A stretch of 41,591 nt of DNA. Origin: Levilactobacillus koreensis JCM 16448 (GTDB taxonomy: Bacteria; Bacillota; Bacilli; Lactobacillales; Lactobacillaceae). Made by a program: the position numbers and the translations under genes. Below, in pieces: positions 14,949 through 24,322 of the stretch (its first letter is position 1; each line of letters begins with the position of its first letter). The notes beneath the pieces are model-generated. The model worked only from the letters and a program-made list of their open reading frames with translations. It had not been told where the DNA came from and did not search any database. The stretch lies in NCBI RefSeq assembly GCF_001435525.1, contig NZ_AZDP01000034.1, positions 30,935 to 72,525 of the forward strand, read 5' to 3'.

Positions 14949-15914
14949 CTATTTAATTTCGTACGGAATTTTGATTTGACCAGGCGTACTCGTTTCCAAC
15001 GGCTCACGGTCGCTGAATAGCAACGCCACCGTCGCCGACCCCATCTTTTCCGGGAACAAATTGACCGAGTGTAAATCAGCATCGGTCAATCCAGCTGGCA
15101 GCGACTGGTTAAAGCTGACGATTGGGAAATGCCGCACGCCGAACTGTTCACGAACCAACCGATAAAATTCAATCGCGTTGAAATCGTCGGTCGCCATGAT
15201 GCCATCGATTTCTGGATGCTGCTTAATGAAGCGGCTGACGCGGTCGAGTGGCCCCAACTTGCAGGTCAAGGGTTCCACATTGAAGCTAGCGGCGACCCGC
15301 TCGTAACCGGCGCGGCGTTGCTCTTCATACGCCCAGTCGTGGATGGACTCAACGAAGACGGGGTGTTTGACGCCCAATTGATTCAAGAGAAAATTGGCGC
15401 CCCCAATGCCGGCTTGCAGGTTATCGTTATCGACAAAGTCGTCATTGGCATTGTCGACGGGCTGACCAATCGTAACGAACCGCAACTGATTTTGCCGCAA
15501 AAAGTTGGCAATGGGGTCGTCCTTCTGCGCGTAAAAAAGAACGAACCGCTTGATTTTTCCCTGGGCGACCATTGATTTCACATTCTTCAAGAGATCCTCG
15601 GCCGTTTTACTGATTGCCACGGACAACACGTAATGCCGCTCGACCAGTTCCGCGTTGATACCGCGCAACAGGTCAATGTAAAATGGGTTCTCGGGTAAGC
15701 TGTGGTCTTCAGTGGGAAAGACGACCCCGACGGCGTTAGCTTCCCCGGACGTTAAGTTTTTAGCATTATAGTTTGGTAAATACCCCTCAGCGGTGGCCAA
15801 CGCCTGAATGCGTTCACGGGTCGCCTGACTGATGCGCGGATTATTATTAAGTGCCCGCGAGGCAGTCGAGACCGACACCCCCGCCTTGGCAGCAATATCA
15901 CGGATAGTTAACAT
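14949..15914 (-). CDS. malR: LacI/GalR-family regulator (MalR-type)
   Basis: A 321-aa repressor. Residues 2-50 are the LacI helix-turn-helix and hinge (LTIRDIAAKAGVSVSTASRALNNNPRISQATRERI, then LPNYNAKNL). The rest is a periplasmic-binding-protein-like sensor domain (AVGVVFPTED, IDGIMATDDFNAIEFYR, PIVSFNQS). Start ATG at MLTIRD, the family N-terminus. AAGGAG is 13 nt upstream, rather far, so an ATT start 6 nt earlier cannot be excluded. Earlier in-frame codons extend into unrelated sequence. Position next to the maltose permease and mapA, and a matching operator in the permease promoter, support control of maltose use. The symbol is assigned by context. Confidence 0.88.
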   Translation of the reverse strand: MLTIRDIAAKAGVSVSTASRALNNNPRISQATRERIQALATAEGYLPNYNAKNLTSGEANAVGVVFPTEDHSLPENPFYIDLLRGINAELVERHYVLSVAISKTAEDLLKNVKSMVAQGKIKRFVLFYAQKDDPIANFLRQNQLRFVTIGQPVDNANDDFVDNDNLQAGIGGANFLLNQLGVKHPVFVESIHDWAYEEQRRAGYERVAASFNVEPLTCKLGPLDRVSRFIKQHPEIDGIMATDDFNAIEFYRLVREQFGVRHFPIVSFNQSLPAGLTDADLHSVNLFPEKMGSATVALLFSDREPLETSTPGQIKIPYEIK

Positions 15915-16173
15915 TTTAATTTCGAAGCTCCTTATACGCTTAGACAGTTTCGACCGTTGACCACGAGATAACCACATCATCCCCGTTACCCCATGGCCTG
16001 ATAAACGGCTGAAACTCGGGCCGTTGCGCTTAAACTGACTGGCTGGCCCGCCGTGCTCTTAATGCCTTAAATCTTACCATATAAGCGCCCCCATTGAAAC
16101 TGTTTCCCATACGGGCCGAACGATTGACCCCCATTTTGTTCGGTAAGCTCCTTTGGCCAAATCGGTGGCTGAC

Positions 16174-16236
16174 CCGCACTCCGACTGCCAGGGATTCCCC
16201 GGCTGGCTGCATCTCTGTCCTCCTCCGGCTCTGATT
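16174..16236 (-). repeat. Family A repeat, internally deleted
   Basis: Both ends of family A are present (CCGCACTCCGACTGCCAGGGAT and CTCCGGCTCTGATTG, minus orientation), with only about 25 nt between them instead of about 140. The surrounding gap 15915-16358 shows no gene. Confidence 0.75.
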
Positions 16237-16358
16237 GTCCCCAGCTATGACAGACGTTCAGTCCATCTAACTCCGTTCAATTACGTACTGAGCAGGTGGT
16301 CCCATCCCAATATCATTGGGTGAACTGATCCAGTTAGAATGCCATCAAATCCCATGGC

Positions 16359-16402
16359 CAAAAAGCGTTGCCACTATCCTAAATCGGACAATAGCAACGC
16401 TT
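16359..16402 (-). terminator. Terminator of the ciaRH-like operon
   Basis: On the minus strand AAGCGTTGC-TATTGT pairs with GATAGTGGCAACGCTT, then TTTTT. Confidence 0.85.
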
Positions 16403-16418
16403 AGTTTTGCCAAACAAT

Positions 16419-17774
16419 TTATTCTTCTCGCTTTTGCGTCTTGCCATGACGCGTCGTGATGCCCGCACTGGGATTCAGTGGCAGGGTCGTCACGAACTGG
16501 CTGCCCCGGGGCTGGTTTTCCTTGACCGTGATCGCCCCGTGATGGAGATTGACGATCCAGTGGGCGATCGACAGGCCGAGACCGTTACCGCCCGTCTGAC
16601 GGCTACGCGAAGTATCGACACGGTAGAACCGGTCAAAGATCCGTTTGCGGTCACCGGTCTTGATGCCAATCCCCTGGTCGGCCACAATCAGTTGCCATTT
16701 CCGCCCGACCAGCTTGGCCGAAATGGTAATGGTGCTGTCACGCGGCGAGTACTTCAGCGCATTATCGATCAAAATATTCATGAGCTGATGAATCAAGCTT
16801 TGATCCAGTGTTGTCTTAAAATCCGTCACTGGCGCTAACACTAACTTCTTCCCCTGACTCGCGGCGATCTCCGTGTACGGTTCGACCGTATGCGTTAAAA
16901 ATGACGCGACATGGGTCACCTCGAAGTTCGTCTGGAGCGTATTTGAGTCGGAACGAGCCAACGCCAACAGGTCCTGCGTGAGCTTCTGCAGTCGCTGACT
17001 TTCGCTATTGGCGATGGCGATATTTTCAGCCTGATCAATAATCTTATCGTTCGGCTTGGTCAGTAAAATCTCCAACTTATTTTGAATGATGGTCAGCGGC
17101 GTCCGCAACTCATGCGCGGCGTTTCCCACAAACTCGGTCTGGCGACCCCACGACCGCAGAATTGGGCGCATGGTCAGCCGCGACATCCACATACTCATGA
17201 TGATCGACAGGAGCCAGAACACCCCCACCGTGATCAGCATAACCCGCGTAAAGTTACTCATAGCGGCCTTTTGCGGGTCAATATTTTCCATAATCAACAG
17301 GTAGCGACCGGCCACCGATTTATCCGCGTTACTCTTGGGAATTTTCACCAGTAATGTTCGGAAATTGTACTTGCCACCAACTACGATTGTATGCAGCTGG
17401 TCCACCTGTGAGCGGTTCAAGGTGATTCCCCGCAACGTGTCATAGCGCGACCCCAGTTGAGATTCATTCATGATTTTCCCGGCATCGTCAAAGATCAACG
17501 TGGTCGTGATGAACGGATGAATTGTCCGCTTTTGTGCCTGCATCGCCTGCTGATTACGCTGCGAAAATGGTTGGAGCTTATTCGCGTTTTGCTTGGGGGG
17601 CCCCGCCAATCGTGCCGAACGTTCTACGCGTAAGGCCTGGTCCGTACTGGTCAGCATGGCCCGCCTGAATAGCACGAACACAATTACGCCCAGCAGTAAG
17701 AAGATGATAGTGAACCCAATAAAGCTGCTAAGAAACAGGCGTCGTTGCTGATCCCGATTGACCTTATTGCTCAT
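16419..17774 (-). CDS. ciaH: Sensor histidine kinase, CiaH-like
   Basis: Membrane kinase of 451 aa that phosphorylates the adjacent regulator. Two transmembrane segments (about 13-36 and 178-198) flank an extracytoplasmic domain of about 140 aa. The H-box is NAAHELRTPLT with His221. The N-box is LMNILIDNALKYSPR with Asn338. G1 is DQGIGI at 366-371, F is IFDRFYR, and G2 is GGNGLGLSIA at 395-404. I start at MSNKVNRDQQ: GGAGG lies 8 nt upstream and the ATG overlaps the regulator stop by 11 nt, a typical coupled arrangement. A longer frame adds 18 residues encoded inside the regulator gene. CiaH is assigned from the partner's similarity to streptococcal CiaR; the signal is unknown. Confidence 0.85.
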   Translation of the reverse strand: MSNKVNRDQQRRLFLSSFIGFTIIFLLLGVIVFVLFRRAMLTSTDQALRVERSARLAGPPKQNANKLQPFSQRNQQAMQAQKRTIHPFITTTLIFDDAGKIMNESQLGSRYDTLRGITLNRSQVDQLHTIVVGGKYNFRTLLVKIPKSNADKSVAGRYLLIMENIDPQKAAMSNFTRVMLITVGVFWLLSIIMSMWMSRLTMRPILRSWGRQTEFVGNAAHELRTPLTIIQNKLEILLTKPNDKIIDQAENIAIANSESQRLQKLTQDLLALARSDSNTLQTNFEVTHVASFLTHTVEPYTEIAASQGKKLVLAPVTDFKTTLDQSLIHQLMNILIDNALKYSPRDSTITISAKLVGRKWQLIVADQGIGIKTGDRKRIFDRFYRVDTSRSRQTGGNGLGLSIAHWIVNLHHGAITVKENQPRGSQFVTTLPLNPSAGITTRHGKTQKREE

Positions 17775-18456
17775 CTGGGGCCTCCACAATGTACCCGGCA
17801 TTGCGGATAGTCCGCAACGACAGGTCACTACCGGCGTGCTTGAGCTCCTTTCGCAAGTTGCTCATGTACACTTCGACCACGGAGAGACTAGTCTCCGAGT
17901 CAAAGCCCCAGAGGCGATTGAAAATCTGTTCTTTGGTGATGATTGTTCCGGGATTGGCTACCAGATAGGCTAGCAGATCAAACTCCCGGCCCTTAAGCGT
18001 CAAGGGGTCACCGTTAAACGTTGCTAAATGTTTGCTCGTGTTGATCTCTAATTGGCCTAGAGATATCGTATCGCTATCATTTAGATGGCCGGTCCGTTTC
18101 AACAACGCCTTCATCCGCGCCAACAATTCCTCACGGTGAAATGGCTTAGTCACGTAATCATCGGCACCATCGTTAAAGCCCCGCAACTTATCCGCAATCG
18201 TATCTTTGGCAGTCAAAATCAGTACGGGGGTCTTCACACCCTGACTGCGAATATGCAGCAACAGATCCAACCCACTCTCGCCGGGCAACATCAGATCTAA
18301 AATGATGGCGTCAAAGACATCCTGACTCGCCAAGAACTCTCCCTGTTCCCCATCGTAAGCGGTTGTAACTTCACAAATCGGCTTAATCAATTCAACAATG
18401 TCTGCGGATAATTCACGCTCATCTTCGACAACTAAAACTTTCGCTGTGGTCGGCAA
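17764..18456 (-). CDS. ciaR: OmpR/PhoB-type response regulator, CiaR-like
   Basis: A 230-aa DNA-binding response regulator. Receiver domain 5-118: acidic pair Glu11/Asp12, phospho-acceptor Asp54 (ILDLMLP), Thr82 and Lys104 (TKPF). Winged helix about 130-225. RLWGFDSETSLSVVEVYMSNLRKELK closely follows the CiaR signature. Start chosen: TTG at 18456, preceded by AAAGGAGG with 8 nt spacing, giving MPTTAKVLVVEDE. The frame stays open for 58 codons more, but those codons run through a family C repeat and have no receiver homology, so they are not part of the protein. First gene of a two-gene operon with the kinase, overlapping it by 11 nt. Confidence 0.93.
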   Translation of the reverse strand: MPTTAKVLVVEDERELSADIVELIKPICEVTTAYDGEQGEFLASQDVFDAIILDLMLPGESGLDLLLHIRSQGVKTPVLILTAKDTIADKLRGFNDGADDYVTKPFHREELLARMKALLKRTGHLNDSDTISLGQLEINTSKHLATFNGDPLTLKGREFDLLAYLVANPGTIITKEQIFNRLWGFDSETSLSVVEVYMSNLRKELKHAGSDLSLRTIRNAGYIVEAPDEQ

Positions 18457-18512
18457 CGGGCACTCCTCCTTTAAAATCTCTTGAATTTTTTCTTGGGTTG
18501 GTCTTCGTCTCC

Positions 18513-18677
18513 GGCTGGTAGGTACTCCGTTCTGTGAGGCAGACCTGGAGCCTAAGAAGCGGTCTCCAGGGCGACTTGAAGCCTCAAAAAACGAGTCTTC
18601 AAGCTCGGCCAGTGGTGTAAGCCGGCTCAAAAAACGCCGACTAACGCCACCGACACTGAACTCCGTACCTACCAGCC
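18513..18677 (+). repeat. Family C intergenic repeat
   Basis: Ends are a perfect 13-bp inverted repeat (GGCTGGTAGGTAC at 18513-18525, GTACCTACCAGCC at 18665-18677). The middle (GACTTGAAGCCTC, GAGTCTTCAAG, CGGCC, AAGCCGGC, GCCGACTAA) is shared with family B, while the ends are distinct. It lies about 55 bp upstream of the CiaR-like start, probably in its leader. The rest of 18678-19163 has no gene; a TTGACA on the minus strand (18818-18823) is a candidate -35 for the operon. Confidence 0.75.
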
Positions 18678-19163
18678 TACGACTACGACGAGCACCCCCA
18701 GAAAATTCAGCATATTTTCTCGTAGTAACTGAGTTCTCAGCTACAGCGGGATATCTCTTAATTATTTCTGACTACTACTTCTATTTGTAATAATTAATTT
18801 TAGTTCTTATCATGTGCTGTCAAAAATTACTCGTACTCTTACTACAGTATAGACATGTCCGCAACACTAGTCACGACACAATTGCTTTCACCCAGTTCTA
18901 CTGGACATTAACGACTAAACTAGGTAAATACTTTTCGCCACTTCATTCCATCAATTAATGACCGTTAAGTGGGCTAAACTTCCATTTAAATTTACAGTCT
19001 ACAGGCTCAACGATAACGGAACCTTAAGCTCCCCCGCCATCCATAGCGCGATATGTAAAAAAATTTGCGGCGCTGAATAACTTAATATCGCCGCAAAGTC
19101 GGCATAAATTCGTCTTGGAAAACCAACTACGATTTGGGTTAAACCTTCTAAATTGGAAAAGCC

Positions 19164-19360
19164 AATCAGAGCCGGAGGCGGCCAGGGATGGAGCCAGCCG
19201 TGTCGACGCTGTTTGTCGGGGTTCTTTCCCGGCTTACAGCGTGGGACGACCTCGAAGACACGTGTTTTTCGTGGCTTTGAGGCGAGCCGGAAGCCCGTTC
19301 CTCAGGCTGGAGGCGTTCCCCATGGCAGGCGGAATCCCTGGCCGCCGCAGTGCGGTAATT
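19164..19360 (+). repeat. Family A intergenic repeat, full copy
   Basis: Starts AATCAGAGCCGGAGGCGG and ends at GTGCGGTAATT. Arms GCCAGGGAT (19181-19189) and ATCCCTGGC (19334-19342) pair perfectly, closing a large hairpin. Short open frames inside it recur with the repeat and are not genes. Confidence 0.85.
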
Positions 19361-19544
19361 CCACACCATCCTCACCACCACGTAAAGCTTATGTTTTGTC
19401 ACCTAACTAAAGGCTAAGTTTTTGCCAAGATTAACCCGTTGTTCACGGAACTGTTCGAAAAGTGCGATAGACTTTTGTCAAAGCAGTCTGCATGGTATTC
19501 TATTAAGGACAGACATCTTGATTGTCATTAACGGAGGGGTTTTC

Positions 19545-22253
19545 ATGAAGCAGCAGCGAAACACCCTCGCGGCGCTAAGAGTCAGCCGTTGGGTGTATTT
19601 GGGGGCATTTTTCGTACCACTTGCCATCATGGTCGTTATCTTCTGGCAACTAAAGATCACGCCATTCGGCAACCGAAATTTGATGTTTAGTGACATGGGG
19701 GCACAGTACGTTCCGATTCTGGAATATCTGCGGTCGACCGTCACGACAGGACAGTTCCATCTCTTTTCATTTTCATTGGGGACGGGCAGCGGGATCATTC
19801 CACTACTCACGTACTACGTGATCAGTCCGTTTAACTTGTTAATTTTTCTTTTTCCGGCGGCGAAACTCCCGCTGGCGGTCACCTGGATCATCATATTAAA
19901 AATCAGCACGATTGGGTTGACCATGGCTATTTTCATCCGGCACGCCTTTTTACGAAGCGGCTGGTCGTTGATTCTCTTCTCCACCGCATTCAGTCTGTGT
20001 GGCTTCACCGCCATGTATTTCTACGACATGATGTGGCTGGACGCCTTGATTTGGTTACCACTGGTTGCGTTAGGGCTGCATCGGTTAGTCAGCCTGCATC
20101 ATTATGGCCTCTACACGTTAAGCCTCACCGCAACCATCATTTCCAACTACTATATGGGTTACATGACCTGTCTCTTTTCGGTCATGTACTTCATCTATTT
20201 AGTCGTTGAACATCAGCCGACCGCGACGCCGTTTAAAGAAGTTTGGCGGATGCACTGGGCGGCGATTCGGCAGTTCTTGATCGGGTCGGTGCTCGCCGGG
20301 GGCATGGCCATGATCGTCTTGATCCCAACGGCGCTGGGGATGTTACTGACGGGAAAGAGTACCGTCTTCATCAATAACTACCTGCCGACACCGCTTTTTG
20401 GACCAGAAGTTCTGGCCCAGTTTGGCCTCGGCAGCAGTAATTACGTCACGCACCTGTACCACGCACCAAGCCTGTTTATGGGTACCTTGATGTTCTTACT
20501 TTTAATCGTCTACTTCGTGTCACCCAAGATCCTCGCGGTCGAAAAGCGGCGGACGATGTGGTTGCTCATCACCATGGGATTGGGGTTACTCATCACCCTC
20601 TTCAACACCGCTTGGCACATGTTCCAACAACCGGCCGGCTTCCCGTTCCGTAACGTCTACTTCTTCACATTCTTGGCGTTAACGGCGGCCTACCGTGCTT
20701 GGCAAACGCGCCCGTCGCAGACCATGAACGACCCGCAAAAGGTGCTCGCACTGGTCTGGGCGGCCGGGCTATTGACCATCGGCTACCTGTCCGCACAGGT
20801 CATCCCCCGCATTTGGGCGCGGGCCTTGCCTAGTTACAACAACGACCTCTACCTCCAAAGCCAACCCGAGTTTCATTTACTGTGGTTGTCCTTGGCCCTC
20901 TTATTGGTCAACACGATGTTGCTATTTATAAGCGAATGGCGACCGATTCGCATTGGCCTCATGGGAATAATTATTTCGTTTGAATTGGGTGGCAACTTCC
21001 TAGCAGCCACGCATGGCATTAGCTTCGGGTCGCAAACCCAATTTGAAAAATATTACCAGAAGGATGCCGCCATGCTGAGCAAGGTCACGGCCACTAGGCG
21101 TAAACCAAACCTGCACCGCATCGAGTTCCTTCATTCCCAGATTGGCGCGGCCTATAGTGGCGCATATAATCACTACAACGATTCGCTACTCTATGGATAT
21201 GCCGGGAACAGCTCGTATAGCTCGACGTTGATTGAACAGGCACGGGTTTTCCAACACGACCTAGGTTACTTTAGTCCCAACGTTCGCCGGATCAGTTCTC
21301 AGGGCTACACCCACCTGACCGACACACTGTTCGGGATTAAATACCGGCTGAATGCGAATAAGAAACCAGCTGTCAACGCGCTCAACTCTTACGCGGGTAT
21401 CGGCTTTGCCGTGCCAGACAAGTTGGCCCAGTTAAAATTGGCTGACCAACAGGCGTTGACCAATCAGCAACGCGTCCTCACTGCCCTTGGCGCACCCAAG
21501 GATACGCTGGCACCAGTCTCCGTGCTCAAGGTAACCACGGAACGAGCAAGTGTCAGCGACCTGGCCGCCATTCCCAAGCGTACACAGTTGCCAGGACCAC
21601 GGTATCTCCAAACATTTACCGTCCGGGTCAACGCGACCGGCCTGCTACACGGCTATTCGCCATCCGATACGCTGACCTACTCGAGTTTAAGGGTCAACGG
21701 GAAGAAAGCGAAACCCCTCGTCAACGCCGACGGTTTCCGCTACATCATCAACTTCGGTGAGCACACCAAGGGGACTGTCATGACCATCAGCTACGTGACG
21801 CAGGAACCCGCAGCGGGTTACAGCAACCAGTTTGCCACGCTCAATCAGGCGAAATACCTGCAGCTGGTCGCTAGCCTGAAGCAGCAACGTTACAAGCTAC
21901 GCGTCAACAGTGGTGTGACTTGGCTCTCCGGCGACGTCACGGGCACGGCCGACCGCAAGCTGCTGTACGTTTCGATTCCGGATACCCCCGGTTGGACGGC
22001 CAAGGTCAACGGGAAGCCCGTTGCCATCAAGTCCGTCATGCACGCCGAATCCCTGATCCCCGTCAAACAGACGTATCAGGGTATGATCGGCGTACCGCTG
22101 AAGTCTGGTAACAATCATGTCACCCTGACCTACCAGACGCCAGGGCTCAAGATTGGGGCCTTGATCAGCCTGCTCAGTGGTGTTCTGTTCCTGCTCTTCT
22201 GGTTCACGGTCGAATGGTTACGACCTGTGGGCAAACATCATCATAAAGAATAA
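19545..22253 (+). CDS. YfhO-family membrane protein
   Basis: A 902-aa integral membrane protein of the YfhO family. In B. subtilis and Listeria relatives YfhO acts in glycosylation of lipoteichoic acid, as a GT-C-like transferase on the outer face. The first part (about 15-500) contains a dozen hydrophobic segments with the family pattern FSDMGAQYVPILEYLRS near 52-68 and SLGTGSGIIPLLTYYVISPFN. The region from about 510 to 865 is largely extracytoplasmic. A last transmembrane segment (IGALISLLSGVLFLLFWFTVEWL) ends the protein. Start ATG with GGAGGGG 6-7 nt upstream; the open frame extends 41 codons further without support. It is a single gene with its own terminator. The acceptor and sugar cannot be told from sequence. 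Confidence 0.88.
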   Translation: MKQQRNTLAALRVSRWVYLGAFFVPLAIMVVIFWQLKITPFGNRNLMFSDMGAQYVPILEYLRSTVTTGQFHLFSFSLGTGSGIIPLLTYYVISPFNLLIFLFPAAKLPLAVTWIIILKISTIGLTMAIFIRHAFLRSGWSLILFSTAFSLCGFTAMYFYDMMWLDALIWLPLVALGLHRLVSLHHYGLYTLSLTATIISNYYMGYMTCLFSVMYFIYLVVEHQPTATPFKEVWRMHWAAIRQFLIGSVLAGGMAMIVLIPTALGMLLTGKSTVFINNYLPTPLFGPEVLAQFGLGSSNYVTHLYHAPSLFMGTLMFLLLIVYFVSPKILAVEKRRTMWLLITMGLGLLITLFNTAWHMFQQPAGFPFRNVYFFTFLALTAAYRAWQTRPSQTMNDPQKVLALVWAAGLLTIGYLSAQVIPRIWARALPSYNNDLYLQSQPEFHLLWLSLALLLVNTMLLFISEWRPIRIGLMGIIISFELGGNFLAATHGISFGSQTQFEKYYQKDAAMLSKVTATRRKPNLHRIEFLHSQIGAAYSGAYNHYNDSLLYGYAGNSSYSSTLIEQARVFQHDLGYFSPNVRRISSQGYTHLTDTLFGIKYRLNANKKPAVNALNSYAGIGFAVPDKLAQLKLADQQALTNQQRVLTALGAPKDTLAPVSVLKVTTERASVSDLAAIPKRTQLPGPRYLQTFTVRVNATGLLHGYSPSDTLTYSSLRVNGKKAKPLVNADGFRYIINFGEHTKGTVMTISYVTQEPAAGYSNQFATLNQAKYLQLVASLKQQRYKLRVNSGVTWLSGDVTGTADRKLLYVSIPDTPGWTAKVNGKPVAIKSVMHAESLIPVKQTYQGMIGVPLKSGNNHVTLTYQTPGLKIGALISLLSGVLFLLFWFTVEWLRPVGKHHHKE

Positions 22254-22260
22254 ATTTCCT

Positions 22261-22291
22261 GAGGACGGTGACGCTGGTTACCGTCCTTTTT
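22261..22291 (+). terminator. Terminator of the YfhO gene
   Basis: AGGACGGT pairs with ACCGTCCT followed by five T. Confidence 0.85.
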
Positions 22292-22294
22292 GTA

Positions 22295-22545
22295 AGGTCG
22301 AAAGATGAAATGCCCATCTCGCCTCAGTATCGGTAAGCATTCGCACCATTAAATTAGTGTAAGTTTGCCGCACTACGGATGACAGGGATTTCGCCTGCTG
22401 TGGGGACGCTTCAGACTGGAAAAACACCAGTCTTCTCGCTCGCTTTTAAGCCGTAAAAACACGTCTTAAAAGTCGCCCATAGTGGTCGCTCACAGCGACC
22501 ACTATTTTCACGGCTGGCTACATCCCTGTCCTCCTCCGGCGCCAA
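22295..22545 (-). repeat. Family A repeat with tail module
   Basis: In minus orientation the core (22374-22545) is followed by the tail module (about 22295-22373) that is otherwise seen only at 1-210 and 33508-33710. Its interior holds an extra hairpin, ATAGTGGTCGCT / AGCGACCACTAT (about 22479-22505), lacking in the others. Confidence 0.8.
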
Positions 22546-22640
22546 TCGTGTTTTATCACGACAATGGTCGGAAAACGTGGAGACTTAGCGCTTTCAGTCC
22601 AATCGATAACGTCTGCATTATCTTCACCGCCTAAGAACAC

Positions 22641-22713
22641 TGTATAAGCCGAGAGGTCGGCAGATACGAGCTCAGGCGCGTCGTTCTACTTAACTGGCGG
22701 CCGGTAAGGCGAA
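22641..22713 (-). repeat. Family B repeat, internally deleted
   Basis: Both ends of family B in reverse orientation (TAAGCCGAGAGGTCGGCAGA and GGCGGCCGGTAAGGCGA) with most of the centre missing. Lies about 95 bp from a family A copy. Confidence 0.75.
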
Positions 22714-22743
22714 GACCATACTAGGTTGCCTAAATTCTATCCA

Positions 22744-22774
22744 CAAAAAAATCGGCTCACTGGCCGATTTTTTG
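22744..22774 (-). terminator. Terminator of the small membrane protein gene
   Basis: AAAAAATCGGC and GCCGATTTTTT around a short loop; symmetric, so it can work in both directions. Confidence 0.85.
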
Positions 22775-22831
22775 TTACCTAATTTCAGTGTTTCCCGATT
22801 GCTTGCGTGATGACCACCACGCTGTTCTGAG

Positions 22832-23017
22832 CTACTTTGTGACGTCGCGGATCAGGTCGGTCGTTAAGAAGACCAGGCCCGCCACTAACATGACTAACGT
22901 TCCCCACCAGAAGAGGCTGTGGATCTGAACCGGCCAGCCGAGCGCGGCGTTTAAGACGATCAAGATCAGCCCCAGCCAAAACGACAAGCTACGATAGAAC
23001 CGTCGATTAAAAATCAT
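22832..23017 (-). CDS. Small two-helix membrane protein
   Basis: A 61-aa protein with two hydrophobic segments (about 11-28, LSFWLGLILIVLNAALGW, and 35-54, LFWWGTLVMLVAGLVFLTTD) and a basic N-terminus. The family is not recognised. AAGGGGG lies about 9 nt before the ATG. It is followed by a strong terminator 57 nt after the stop. It lies between the YfhO gene's repeats and the antiporter gene, in the antiporter's direction but with a gap of about 100 nt, so co-transcription is possible. An overlapping frame (22785-22979) has no such features. Confidence 0.6.
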   Translation of the reverse strand: MIFNRRFYRSLSFWLGLILIVLNAALGWPVQIHSLFWWGTLVMLVAGLVFLTTDLIRDVTK

Positions 23018-23119
23018 CGAAGCCGCCCCCTTTTGCCTTCAATTATACGGGACAAGTAGTCAAACGGGTGAACTTCCTTATCGGTTAAGACGACTTAGTT
23101 CGGTCACTTAACTTAGCGC

Positions 23120-24316
23120 CTATTCTGCGGGCCGAACCTTCGACTTATCGACCTGCCCCTTGCGTACGCGATCCATGTAAAAGCGCAGGAGGAACGGTGC
23201 GAGTAGCGTGGCCACAATGATAGCTGCCACAATCGCCGAATAACGGACCGGCGACATTAATTTAGCCTGATACCCAATCTGCGCGATGATCAGCGCCATT
23301 TCGCCTCGGGAGACCATTCCGGCCCCCACGGCCATTGAGCTGCCCCAGTGGAAGCCAGCCAGCTTGGCACCCAGACCGGCACCCAGCTGTTTGGTCAGCA
23401 CGGCAACAATCGTTAAGACCACGATGAAGCCGATTTGGTTGCCCAGACCCTTGAAGTCCATGTTGAGGCCAATGCTGACAAAGAATACCGGGATAAACAG
23501 TGCGTAGCCAATTGGCTCAATGTGCCGGTCCACGGTCGATTTCGCCGACGTTTGGGAAATGGCGATACCGGCGAAGAACGCCCCGACAACGTTGCTTAGA
23601 CCCACTAATTCGGCCACGTATGCCATCCCAAAACACAGGATAACGGCCATTAGCGTCGCGCCCATCGGAACCATCAGGCGGTTCCCAATTTTGACCAGGT
23701 ATGGTGCCACCCACCGCACAACGAAGTAAATGGCTGCGAAGTAGATGATTTGTTCAAGTGTTGTCAAAAGGAGGCTGCTGGACGCCGCAGCGCCATCAGC
23801 GACCGCCGTCCCCGTCGTACTGACCAGCACACTTAAAATCACCACGGCCAGCACGTCATCGACGACCGCGGCCCCCAGAATTGTGGTCCCCTCGCGGCTA
23901 TTCAAGGCGTTCATTTCCTTCAGCACTTCCACAGAGATCGACACGGACGTTGCCGCGAAGATTACGCTGAGAAACATGCTTTCCGTCACGTTTAAATGGT
24001 AAAAGATCCCAACCAGATACGTTCCGGCCACTGGAATCAGGACCCCCATAATGGCGACTAATACGCTGGGTTTTAAGTAGCGTTTCAGCAGCTGCAGGTC
24101 ACTTTCCAGTCCGGCGATAAACATCAGGACGATGACCCCGATTTCCGCAAAGCTTTCCAGGTCATGGGTCAAATGAAGCCAGCCCAAAACGGCCGGTCCC
24201 ATTAACACCCCAACGACCAGTTGGCCGATGACGGCCGGAATCCCAATTCGGGTGCTATAATGGCCCACAATCGTTGTTGCTAATAATATTAATGTTAAAT
24301 CTCTTAATAGTTCCAC
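23120..24316 (-). CDS. CPA2-family cation/proton antiporter (Kef/NapA-type)
   Basis: A 398-aa membrane protein, about 12 hydrophobic segments, of the monovalent cation:proton antiporter-2 family. Family features: GIPAVIGQLVVGVLMGP near 25-42, the paired acidic residues in ILGAAVVDDVLAVVIL near 148-163 (the DD ion-binding motif), and FVSIGLNMDF near 275-284. No TrkA-N nucleotide-binding domain is attached, so it is NapA-like rather than full-length KefB/C. Start GTG, with AAAGGAGG 6 nt upstream; the frame runs 32 codons further through a hairpin leader and should not be translated. Exports Na+ or K+ in exchange for H+, probably in pH or salt tolerance. Expression may be controlled by the leader. 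Confidence 0.9.
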   Translation of the reverse strand: MELLRDLTLILLATTIVGHYSTRIGIPAVIGQLVVGVLMGPAVLGWLHLTHDLESFAEIGVIVLMFIAGLESDLQLLKRYLKPSVLVAIMGVLIPVAGTYLVGIFYHLNVTESMFLSVIFAATSVSISVEVLKEMNALNSREGTTILGAAVVDDVLAVVILSVLVSTTGTAVADGAAASSSLLLTTLEQIIYFAAIYFVVRWVAPYLVKIGNRLMVPMGATLMAVILCFGMAYVAELVGLSNVVGAFFAGIAISQTSAKSTVDRHIEPIGYALFIPVFFVSIGLNMDFKGLGNQIGFIVVLTIVAVLTKQLGAGLGAKLAGFHWGSSMAVGAGMVSRGEMALIIAQIGYQAKLMSPVRYSAIVAAIIVATLLAPFLLRFYMDRVRKGQVDKSKVRPAE

Positions 24317-24322
24317 ACGTTT

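Noticed and set aside
19115-19417. 100-aa and other open frames in the 19164-19360 repeat
   Set aside because: They consist of repeat A sequence and have no ribosome binding site; repeats recur without frame conservation.
22785-22979. 64-aa frame overlapping the small membrane protein gene
   Set aside because: The other frame (22832-23017) has two clear membrane segments and a ribosome binding site; this one has neither.
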